A stretch of 64,000 bases of DNA, taken from assembly GCA_964470525.1 (NCBI GenBank), contig CAYYDE010000003.1, positions 91,858-155,857 on the forward strand. Reading direction: 5' to 3'. Position numbers and translations under genes: made by a program. Positions within the stretch are counted from its first letter, which is position 1. Every line of letters starts with the position of its first letter. This DNA is from CAYYDE01 sp964470525. Lineage in GTDB: Bacteria; Patescibacteriota; Gracilibacteria; BD1-5; UBA6164. Shown here one piece after another: positions 55,147 to 64,000 of the stretch. A model generated the notes under the pieces. That model was not told the origin of the DNA and ran no database searches. It saw only the letters and a list, made by a program, of their open reading frames with translations.

Positions 55147-55497
55147 ATGTTTTTGTTAATGACGGGGGAAATTCCTTCAAATGTCATATATGCATCTACT
55201 TCATACAGCTTGAGTGAACAAGCTGCTTGGAGGTTTCTGAAAAGGAATGAGAGATTTCTGAAGAAAAATGGAAGTGATGCGTTCTTCGTGGAACATATGG
55301 GAAATGAATTTCCTGATTTTCTTCGAGTGTTTTGTGGTATGAACATCTCTGATATTCCTAACTGTCAGGATATGGCAGGCGTTGTCAAAGGTATCCATCA
55401 TGGATGGAAATATATTTTACATGTGCGGTATGAATCTGGAACATACGTTTTTATGAAATATAAAAACGATGGTGTTCAGAATTCAGCTGTTGCATAA
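55147..55497 (+). CDS. Hypothetical soluble protein, UGA-free
   Basis: 116 residues, MFLLMTGEIPSNVIYASTSY. No signal peptide of normal form and no membrane helix. Cys at FCGMNIS and PNCQDM; basic N-terminal half (WRFLKRNERFLKKNG). About ten glycines, all GGN. Flanked by its own promoter and terminator. It looks like a standard-code gene, as does its upstream neighbour. I recognise no family. Confidence 0.65.
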   Translation: MFLLMTGEIPSNVIYASTSYSLSEQAAWRFLKRNERFLKKNGSDAFFVEHMGNEFPDFLRVFCGMNISDIPNCQDMAGVVKGIHHGWKYILHVRYESGTYVFMKYKNDGVQNSAVA

Positions 55498-55527
55498 AGG
55501 TTTTCTATGTAGAAAGCCTTTTTTTTA
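55497..55527 (+). terminator. Terminator of the second island ORF
   Basis: AAGGTTTTCTA / TAGAAAGCCTT (one wobble) plus an eight-T run, directly after TAA 55495. Confidence 0.85.
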
Positions 55528-55592
55528 CTTTTTTTTGAAAATTTTTTAAAATCACTATAATCAAATTATATATTTTATTATGTTCATATTTT

Positions 55593-56600
55593 ATGGGAAT
55601 TCAGTCGAGTAAAACAAAAACACCAGAAAGAATCATTGAAGCAAAGGAAAAAGATATAGATTTAAGTGATGTAAATTTGAGACCAAAAACGCTTCAAGAT
55701 TATGTGGGACAAGAACTTCTGAAGAAACATTTATCAGTTTCTATTGCTTCTGCAAAACTCAGAAAGGCAAGTTTAGAACATATTTTATTTTATGGACCTC
55801 CGTGACTTGGAAAAACGACTCTTTCTAATATTCTCTCATCAGAAATGGGGACACACTTGCGCGTGACTTCAGGACCAGCAATCGAAAAACAATCAGATTT
55901 AGTAAGTATTTTATCAAATTTGGAAATTTGAGATATTTTATTTATTGATGAAATTCATCGTTTGCGTCCTCAAATTGAGGAAATTCTCTATACAGCAATG
56001 GAAGATTTTGTGATTGATATTATGGTTTGAAAGTGAACATGAGCACAAAGCGTGAGAATGCCAGTGAATAGTTTTACCCTTGTTTGAGCAACAACGAAAC
56101 TTTCAGCACTTTCAAGTCCACTTCGTGATAGATTTGGAAATGTGATGAAACTTGATTTTTATAATCAAGAAGAGCTTGAAAATATTATTACTCGAAATGC
56201 AATTCATCTTTGATTAGAATTGCAAGCAGAACTTATAACTGCTGTTGCAAATAGAAGTAGAGGAACTCCAAGAATTGCAAATAGACTATTAAAAATAGTG
56301 CGAGATTATCAAATTATTTGAATTGATGTAAATGAAAAAAAATCATTTGAAAAAATGTTTTTAGATCTTTGAGTTGATAGTTTAGGACTTGATTATTTGG
56401 ATAAAAAATATCTTGAAACTTTACAAAAAAAATTTGCTTGAGGACCAGTTGGGCTTTGAACTCTCGCGTCAAGTCTATGAGAAGAGGAAGCAACTCTTGA
56501 AGATGTAGTAGAGCCCTATTTACTCCAAATAGGATTTCTTGAGAGAAGTGCAAGAGGGAGAAAATTAACACTCATTGCTCAGAATCATTTAGAAAAATAA
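55593..56600 (+). CDS. ruvB: Holliday junction helicase subunit RuvB
   Basis: 335 residues. Hexameric AAA+ motor driving branch migration with RuvA. Walker A GPPGLGKTTL near 68 (first loop Gly UGA), Walker B ILFIDEIHRL near 115, sensor region LVGATTKLSALSSPLRDRFG, and C-terminal winged helix ending FLERSARGRKLTLIAQ. Monocistronic between terminators; ruvA and ruvC are not adjacent. ATG 55593. Confidence 0.97.
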
Positions 56601-56629
56601 AAAATCCATTTTATAAAATGGATTTTTTT
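56600..56629 (+). terminator. Terminator of ruvB
   Basis: AAAAATCCATTTT / AAAATGGATTTTT around ATA... at the stop codon, with T tract. Confidence 0.85.
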
Positions 56630-56696
56630 GAAAATTTGCAATTTTTTAGAAAATCACTACTCTTTTTGAAAATATTTATTTATTGATTTTTAGGAA

Positions 56697-57581
56697 ATGA
56701 CAATTTGGCAATCAAAACATTGGCAAGAACTTTTGTTGATTTCAGGTCAAGCAGAAAAAGTTTTTGAAAAAAATGGTGTTTTTTTTGAAAAAAGAAGTAT
56801 TTGATTTGGAAAATTTTGACTTTTTGCTCTCTGAGTAGAAAAACATCAACAGATTTCTTTTGAGGAAATTCAAAAATTATCTATACAAGAACAGGTAGTT
56901 TTTGTTCAAATAGAGACATTTTTTTTAGAAGCATTTGAGAAAAATATATGAAAAATCTGATACTATAAAAAATTTATCACTCCACATACAGCGCTTATTG
57001 ATCTTTCAAAAACTCTTGATCAAATTCTTTCTGAAATGAAACCAAAAGGAAGATATAATATTAAAGTTGCTCAAAAAAAATGACTCATCGTTGAAAATGT
57101 TGAAGCAACACAAGAAAATATCAAAATATTTTATGACTTGATGTGTGAAACAACTTCAAGAGATCATTTTTCAGGAAATTCGTTACAATATTATGAAACA
57201 TTTTTAGAAAAAATTCCAAATGCTGAACTTATTTTTGTGAAGTCTGGAGATACTGTTGTGAGTGCTGGAATTTTTATTTTTTGAGAGGAAATAAGTGTAT
57301 ATTATTATTGAGCTTCTACTTCAGATAAAGAATATAGAAATATGATGTGACCATATTTATTGCAATATTTTGCGATTCAAAAAGCAAAAGAAAAAGGCTC
57401 AAAGTGGTATGATTTTCTCTGAGTAGCAACTCCTTGAGACATCAATTCCTCTCTTGCTTGAGTCACAGATTTTAAATCAAAATTTACTTCTGATTTTAGG
57501 GAAGTATCAAGAAGTTATTTGTATATCAATAAAAGATTTTGGTATTTTGTATTTCAAATTTTAAGAAAATTAAAAAAATAA
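56697..57581 (+). CDS. FemABX-family peptidoglycan interpeptide-bridge transferase
   Basis: 294 residues, a single-unit Fem ligase (two GNAT-like folds) that adds an amino acid from aminoacyl-tRNA to lipid II or a related acceptor. LSKTLDQILSEMKPKGRYNI-type FemX helix is followed by VAQKKGLIVEN; the C-terminal half has YYYGASTSDKEYRNM, GPYLLQYFAIQKAKEKGSKW, YDFLGVATP and DFKSKFTSDFREVSRSY. UGA glycines throughout. Somewhat short compared with 330-420 residue relatives. With alr it indicates peptide cross-bridges in the wall. Confidence 0.9.
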
Positions 57582-57608
57582 AAAACTCTCCTTTTAAAGA
57601 GAGTTTTT
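57581..57608. terminator. Bidirectional terminator between femX-like and the coiled-coil gene
   Basis: AAAAACTCTC / GAGAGTTTTT, overlapping both stop codons. Confidence 0.85.
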
Positions 57609-59769
57609 AAATAACTTCACGAAAAGCTTGTGTTTGAAATTTTTTATTTTTTTCAACAGGGCAGAATTTTTTTATAAATTTTTGTTCAAGTGTTGAATCT
57701 CCAGTAATTTGATTTTCTTTATTTGTTCATCAAAATACACTTGCATGATTGAGAGTCATAATATTGGTTTTGGTGATATTGAGATTATGACTTGCATAAT
57801 CTTTTTTATCGAGAGTAGCCAAAAGCGTGTTCAAAAAAATTAAAAGTTCCTTTTCAGAAAGAAAATCATCATTTTCATTGAATAAAATAGGATATTTTTC
57901 GCGTAAAGAAGAAAAAATCTCATTTCTTACATTCCAAAGTTCGCCAAGATGAAGTTCATCAAGAGTAGTTCTGAAATTGATAAGATTTTCAAGAGCTTTT
58001 TCATTGTTTTGGACAATATTAAATTCTTTTTGAGTGATATCTATTTGTGTATTTCAAGTGTTAAGTGTAATTTTTTCTCATGAAGAAACATAGCTTATTT
58101 GTGTATTTTTATATGCAAGAGTGTCAGGAGTTGTAATTTGAATTTCTTGGTGTTGTGCTTCACTTTTTGATGCTTCTTGTTTTGCAAGTTCAGGATATTT
58201 TTCTTCAAAAGCTTTTTTCTCGGTTTCGTATTTTGTTAGGTATGTATCGAGTTCTTTATTTTGTTGTCTTATCGTGTTGAGTACTTCATTGTAATCTTTT
58301 TTTCAGGTAGCAATATCTTGAATATTTTGTTCTCATAAAGCTGAAGTTATTGCTATTACCGTAGTAGCTTGTGATATTCCAATACCTGCCTCTTGCAGTT
58401 GTTGTTCAAGAAAGCTTCTTTTCATAGGATCTTTTTCTCTTTCTAACGCTTGCTGTATTTCTTGAATATTTTTAACATTTTCAAATATTTTCACCTCTGA
58501 TACTTTCTCAATAATATTTTGTATATTAAAATCACTTTCATATGTCGTATTAAAATCTTTTAATATACGATATGCATTTCAAAGTTTCTCAGGTGTGAGA
58601 TTTTCTCAAATTTCTTGGAATAATTTTTCTACTATTTCATCAGCTTCTTCTGGTGGATAATTTTTTCAGAGTAAATGAGTGGTAAATTTCTTTTTAAATT
58701 CATTTCTTTTTGTTGTTAAGGTTTCTTTCAATTCCTTGATAAAAATTTCTTTTTCATTATGAGGGTAAGATTCTATTCATTCAAGCGAATCTGTTACTTC
58801 TTTTGGAGTTTGAGCTGATTGTATTTTGTTAATTATAGTTGTATAAATATTTTTTACAAAAGTATCAAAACTGGTTTTTATACTTGATAAGAAACTTAAT
58901 CATGAATTTCTTCCTATAAAATCTAAAAATTCACTTGTTTTTTGAGATCAAAAAGAGTTTCTTAAGAATGTATGCAATTCATCTCATGTATTTTTACTTT
59001 GTAGGTAATGTGCATAGGAAATAAGTCAAGTACGATTAAGTTCTTGAAAATCGTTTATGTTTTTTATTCTGTTTTCAAAATCTTCTATTTTAATAAGATG
59101 ATTTCATTTTTCTTCATTAAAACCTTGAATAAAAGTATCATTAAATTTTTTATCTTTTCCTTCAAATAGTTTCTCAGAAAGTTTATCTTGTAAAACCCTT
59201 ACTTCATATTGAGATCAAATATTATCAAAATCTATAGTAGTATTCCGAAAATATTTAAGATCTATTCTTCGTTGGTCAACTATATTTGGGGGATTTGTAT
59301 TATAAGCTAAATATTTTTTTTCAAAAATTTTAAAAATATCAATAATCTCTTCCTGACTGAGAGAATCAAGACTTCTTCATGTATATTGATCCATTTTATT
59401 TTGTAAAGATATTTGCATTGCTTTTTCTCTTACTTTTTCTGTATCTGTTTTTTTAATTTTATCTCATATATTACTATGATGTCATTTTTTTTCTTCAATA
59501 TTATGTTCTTCAGCTAATGTAATAATATCAGCTAATTCAATCAATATTTTTTCTCTTTCTTTTTCACTAATAATCATCGAATCCTTTTTTGCTTCCATTA
59601 TACTTCTTCTCAGATCTTTATATTCTTTTAAGAATTTATTATATAATTCTTTATTTCAACTTTCTTTTACTCATTTTAATAATTCGTATCATTCTTTGAG
59701 TGCACTTTGAATTTCGTTATCATCTCATACAAGTATTGAAATACTATGATATTTTACACTTTCTCCCAT
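57607..59769 (-). CDS. Large coiled-coil hypothetical protein
   Basis: 720 residues, start MGESVKYHSISILVGDDNEI. No signal or membrane helix. Mostly charged helices (KEREKILIELADIITLAEEH; NTIRQQNKELDTYLTKYETE; KQEASKSEAQHQEIQITTP), with a final segment STLEQKFIKKFCPVEKNKKF. More than 20 UGA glycines cut it so finely that the standard code shows no gene here at all. No family recognised; likely a cytoplasmic structural or scaffold protein. Convergent with the femX-like gene and divergent from alaS. Confidence 0.8.
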
Positions 59770-59902
59770 AATTTTTTTTATTTTTATAAACTTTATCCCA
59801 ATTTTACCATATTTTTTTCTAAATTGCAAAAAATCACTCTTTTATTTGTAAAAAATCACTTTTTCACTACAATGCTTTATATTTAATTTTTTAATGCTAT
59901 GT

Positions 59903-61714
59903 ATGTTCACGAGTAATGAAATCAGACAAAAATATATTGAATTTTTTAAATCAAAAAATCATGCAATTATCCCTTCAGCATCAGTAGTTCCTGAAAATGA
60001 TCCAACCGTTTTATTTAACACTGCTGGAATGCAACCTTTGGTTCCATATCTTCTTTGAGAATCTCATCCTTATGGAAAAAGATTAGCAGATTATCAAAAA
60101 TGTATTAGAACCTGAGATATTGATGATGTGGGAGATAATACGCATCTCACATTTTTTGAAATGCTTGGAAATTGGTCTCTCTGAGATTATTTTAAAAAAG
60201 AATCAATTGCTTGGAGTTACGAATTTCTTACAAGTAAAGATTGGATGGGAATTGATCCAAGAAAACTCGCAGTTACGGTATTTGAAGGTGATGAAAATGC
60301 TCCAAAAGATGAAGAATCAGCAGAAATTTGGAGAAGTCATGGAATTGAAAATATTTCATATCTTGGGAAAAAAGATAATTGGTGGGGGCCAGCGGGACTT
60401 ACAGGACCTTGTGGACCAGATACAGAAATTTTTTATTGGGTGTGAGAGAGTGAATTTCCACCAGCAGGAAGTACCGTGTGAAATGATGAAAAAAACTGGA
60501 TGGAAATCTGGAATAATGTGTTTATGGAATACGTAAAAGATGAAAACGGAAATTTTAATAAAGCAGCAATGCAAAATGTAGATACAGGTATGGGACTTGA
60601 AAGAATTACAAGAACTCTTACAGGAGCTCCATCAGTTTATGAAACAGACGTTTTTTCTGATATTATTGAGAGTATTTGTAAAGTTCTTGGAGTTGAATAT
60701 AACGATCAAACAAAAAATTCTATCAGAATTATTGCAGATCACGCAAGAACATCAACAATTATGATTTCTGATGGAGTCGTGCCTTCAAATGTAGACCAAG
60801 GGTATATTTTGAGAAGACTTTTGAGACGTGCTATCAGACAAGCCTACAAACTTGGATTTCAAGGAACTTTCATGGCTGAAGTTGCAAAAACAGTTATTGC
60901 AAAATTTGCTCCAATTTATGAATCTGTTGCAAAAAATGAAGCAGTAATTTTGGAAGAGATTGAAAGAGAAGAAAAACAATTTCTCTCAACTCTTGAAAAA
61001 TGACTCAAAGAATTTGATAAACTTGTAAATGGATTTCAAATAGCATTTGAAAGAACAGGACAAAAAGTAGATACAATTTCAGGAGATAAAGCTTTTAAAC
61101 TTTATGATACATTTGGTTTTCCAATTGAAATGACTGGGGAACTTGCAACAGAAAAATGACTGAAAGTTGATACAGAAGGTTTTAGTGAAGCATTTAAAAA
61201 ACACCAAGAACTTTCTCGTGCTGGTGCTGAACAAAAATTTGCTGGAGGTTTAGCAGATCATTCAGAAGCAACCACTGCGCTTCATTCTGCCACTCACTTA
61301 ATGCTTGCAGGACTGAGAAAATACCTTTGAGAACACGTTCATCAAGCTGGATCAAATATTACAGCAGAAAGACTCAGATTTGATTTTACTCACCCAGAAA
61401 AAGTAGAAAAAGAAATTCTTGAAAAAGTTGAAGCATACGTAAATGAAGCAATTGCAAAAGAAGCAAAAGTGGAAATGATTTTGATGCCAAAAGAAGATGC
61501 AAAAAATGCGTGAGTAGAAGGAAGTTTTTGGGAAAAATATCCTGATACTGTAAAAGTATACAGCTTTACAGGAAATGATGGAAGTATTTTTTCTCGTGAA
61601 CTTTGTGGATGACCACATGTAGAAAATGCAAAAACGATGGGAGTTTTCAAAATTCAAAAAGAAGAAGCAAGTAGTAGAGGTGTGAGAAGAATTAAAGCAG
61701 TTTTGGTGAAGTAA
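59903..61714 (+). CDS. alaS: Alanyl-tRNA synthetase, short form
   Basis: 603 residues versus about 875 in E. coli. Class II core: FTSNEIRQKYIEFFKSKNHA, FNTAGMQPLVPYLLG, motif 2 KCIRTGDIDDVG, FFEMLGNWSLGDYF, and motif 3 region VDTGMGLERI. The editing domain has HSATHLML (HxxxH) and CGGPHVENAKTMG (CxxxH), so Zn-dependent Ser/Gly editing is kept. The C-Ala oligomerisation domain is missing. MFTSNE at 59903 chosen; ATG 59894 is three codons earlier. First of four co-directional genes. Confidence 0.96.
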
Positions 61715-61753
61715 AAAGAAAAATTAAGAGAATTTATTTTCTAAAATTTTAAT

Positions 61754-62218
61754 ATGCAAATACGAAAAGCAACATTGAATGATATTGATTTTATCCTAGA
61801 TTCGCTTTTTCAGATTTCAAGCTTTGAAAATTCTCTTGAACCAAATATTGATCCAAATTGGGTGTATAGCTGAAATTACAAAGAGGAATATTTAAAAAAT
61901 ATTGAAAAAGAAGATGAGTGCATTTTGATTGCAGAAAAAGAAGGGGAAAATATTTGAATAGTGGCTTGATATCTAGAAAAACCAACACTTTGGTGGACAT
62001 ACGAAAAAATAAGTTTTCTGGATACTCTTTTTATTGATGAACAATATAGATGAAATGGGTATGCGCAACAATTATGTAAAGAATTTGAAAACTGGGCAAA
62101 ATCACAATGATCAAAAAGAATGCATATAAAATTGCTTCACAATAACAAAAATGCTTTGAATTTATACGAAAAACTTTGATTTCAGCCACATATTTTTCAG
62201 TTATGAAAAAATTTATAA
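61754..62218 (+). CDS. GNAT-family N-acetyltransferase
   Basis: 154 residues. MQIRKATLNDIDFILDSLF start, then acetyl-CoA signature DTLFIDEQYRGNGYAQQLCK (R/Q-x-x-G-x-G/A type) and the C-terminal LHNNKNALNLYEKLGF strand-helix. Small-molecule or protein N-acetyltransferase; substrate unknown. 39 bases after alaS. Confidence 0.9.
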
Positions 62219-62242
62219 TAAAATATTTTTTAATAAAAAAAT

Positions 62243-62890
62243 ATGCAAAATCTCTATGAAGAATTTGAAAAATTTTGGGATGAAAAGTGGCAAAACGTGC
62301 AACTAATTCCGGAGCAAACATTTGCAAAGAAAGTGATATATTATTTTCCAAAATGAGAAACAAAAAAATTATTAGATGTATGAGCTGGATCAGGAAGAGA
62401 TAGTTTATTTTTTGCAAAAAATAATTTTTGAGTAGATGCTTTTGATTTTTCTCAAAATGCATTAGAAAAGCTTGAGACTTTTGCAAAACAAGAAAATGTA
62501 GAAATAAAAACGATTAAATGAAATATTCAAGATTTTGATTTTTGAGAAAATCACTATGATATAATCTATGCTTGTAATTCATTGCATTATTTTTCTACTC
62601 GTGACACGCAAAAAATTTTTTCAAATCTCAAAAAATCTCTCAAAAAAGGATGATATCTTTTCCTACGAGTAAAATCTGTAGATGATATGAATTACTGAAA
62701 ATGAGAAAAATTAGAGGAAAATTTTTATAAAAACGGATGAGATATAAAATATTATTTCACCAAGCAGTGAGTTGCAAATTTATTTAAAGATTTTGAAATA
62801 GTTGAAATATCTGCAAACTCAGATCAACATAATCAAATTTCTTGAGAAATAAGTATAAATTGATTTATAGATGTAATTGCTAAAAAATAG
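62243..62890 (+). CDS. Class I SAM-dependent methyltransferase
   Basis: 215 residues. Motif I KLLDVGAGSGRDSLFFAKN, acidic post-I strand VDAFDFSQNALEKL, motif II YDIIYACNSLHYFS, motif III KKGGYLFLRVKS. Resembles TehB/type-11 small-molecule methyltransferases. Nearly half of its glycines are UGA. 24 bases after the GNAT gene and 6 before yvcK. Confidence 0.9.
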
Positions 62891-62896
62891 AAACCT

Positions 62897-63907
62897 ATGA
62901 CAAAAAAAATAAATATTACCACAATCGGTTGAGGTTCAGGAACTTTTAATGTTATCTATGGACTCAAAAAAGTACTTCCGATTGAAGAAAGAAATCTCAC
63001 AACGATTATTGCAATGACAGATTCTTGAGGAACCACTTGAGAAATCAGAGATAAATTTTGAGTGCTTCCACCTTGAGATATCAGACGTGCTATTTGTGCG
63101 CTTGCCCGTGATACTGGAATTGTGAGAAAACTTTTTGAATACAAATTTAAAGACGAAACTTGAGTGATTGGAGGAAATAAAATTGGAAATATTCTCTTAA
63201 CAGCTCTTGCTGATATTAAAGGTTGATTTGAACCATGACTTGATGAGGCATGCAAAATGTTTGATGTTGAGGGAAAAATCATTCCTGTCACTCTGGAAGA
63301 CGTGCATTTATGAGTAGAATTTGAAGATGGAACACAAATTGTTTGAGAAAAACATATTGATGTGAGTTCCACAAATCCTTGAGAACGCACGCATAATATT
63401 GATCAAAATATTGTAAATGCATTTCTTGTCTGATGAGATGGTGAACTCAATCCAAGAGCATATGAAGCAATTATGAATTCAGATTTTATTATTTTAGGTC
63501 CAGGAGATTTTTATACCAGCATTGTTCCAAATCTCTTATCAAAATGAATGAAAGAAGCTCTTGCAAAAACTCCAGCAAAAATCATTTATGTCTGTAATAT
63601 TATGACCAAACAGGGAGAAACAACAACTTATGAACTTCCTGATTTTATAGAAAATATTGAGAAGTACGCTTGAGAAGTTCTTGATTATGTATTTGTGAAT
63701 AATGGATATATTAGTGATGAACTCGTTGCAAAATATAAACTTGAAGAATGAAAAAAACCAGTAAAAAAGAAAGAATCTATGATTTTTTCTCATAAAAAAT
63801 ACAGAGTTATTGAAAGAGATTTTGTAAATGAAAGTGACGTGGTACGTCATGATCCGATGAAACTTGCATATGTTATTCAAGATATGATGAAGGGGTGGAT
63901 TAAGTAA
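62897..63907 (+). CDS. yvcK: YvcK/CofD-like uridine-diphosphate-sugar-binding protein
   Basis: 336 residues. ITTIGGGSGTFNVIYGLKKV is the YvcK nucleotide-binding start. It continues TDSGGTTGEIRDKFGVLPPG and DIRRAICALA, then IILGPGDFYTSIVPNLL and YVCNIMTKQGETTTY. In Firmicutes YvcK (GlmR) binds UDP-GlcNAc and supports wall precursor synthesis and cell shape. Its usual neighbours rapZ (yvcJ) and whiA (yvcL) are absent here. Third UGA-rich gene of the run, ending 93 bases before the window end. Confidence 0.94.
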
Positions 63908-63962
63908 TTACCTTTACTTTAAGCAAAAATTTAAGATAATAAAATAAAAAACAAAAAAAGTT

Positions 63963-63990
63963 TTGACAAAGGATAAAGATTTAATATACT
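63963..63990 (+). promoter_or_regulatory. Promoter at the window edge with GAGTCGGCT after the -10
   Basis: TTGACA (63963-63968), 16-base spacer, TATACT (63985-63990), followed at once by GAGTCGGCTT. The gene it drives lies outside the window. Confidence 0.75.
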
Positions 63991-64000
63991 GAGTCGGCTT

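Overview
The window is a low-GC bacterial chromosome segment that is readable only if UGA codes for glycine (genetic code 25). UGA falls at invariant glycines throughout: the RuvB P-loop, the DnaE GPGRGS loop, the LeuRS HxGH motif, the HELGH zinc site of a protease and the prepilin cleavage glycine. CGA still reads as arginine at conserved positions in ThiI and Alr. With the small gene set, SD-poor starts and truncated enzymes, this points to a Candidatus Patescibacteria (CPR) member of the Gracilibacteria (BD1-5) type. All coordinates below assume code 25, with TAA and TAG as the only stops.

Layout. 1-3.5 kb: start of rpsF (minus) divergent from a long type IV prepilin-like surface protein with InlB-type and Cys-rich repeats, broken by a 100-N assembly gap. 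3.6-9.9 kb: lysS, a small hypothetical gene and dnaE. 10-22.6 kb: one uninterrupted 4195-residue secreted giant protein. 22.6-30.7 kb: small secreted proteins, a C39-like peptidase of foreign look, pirin, alr, and a minus-strand operon (KhpB-like, TPR-like, GT-C glycosyltransferase, DUF305). 30.7-39.5 kb: translation and transcription block (infB, cNMP-binding protein, infA, rpmJ, rpsM, rpsK, rpsD, rpoA, rplQ, rplM, rpsI, rpsL, rpsG, rpmA, tRNA-Thr). 39.6-43.8 kb minus: tig with a structured leader, O-antigen-ligase-like protein, GT4 glycosyltransferase. 43.9-46.4 kb: four tandem VirB2/TrbC-like membrane proteins plus a HELGH metalloprotease. 46.8-64 kb: RNase J, LeuRS with an inserted NUDIX domain, a fifth VirB2-like protein, O-methyltransferase-thiI, a small island of two SD-led UGA-free ORFs, ruvB, femX-like, a 720-aa coiled-coil protein, alaS, GNAT, methyltransferase and yvcK.

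Themes. Housekeeping (aminoacylation, replication, ribosome, RNA decay, tRNA thiolation) alternates with a large cell-surface investment: pilin, giant adhesin-like protein, VirB2-like pilins, surface glycan enzymes, Alr and Fem-type peptidoglycan enzymes. This fits an episymbiotic or predatory CPR lifestyle, which is inference. The items most worth following up are the NUDIX insertion in the LeuRS editing domain, the structured leader or sRNA upstream of tig, the VirB2-like cluster with its protease, and the three genes with standard-code and strong-SD character.
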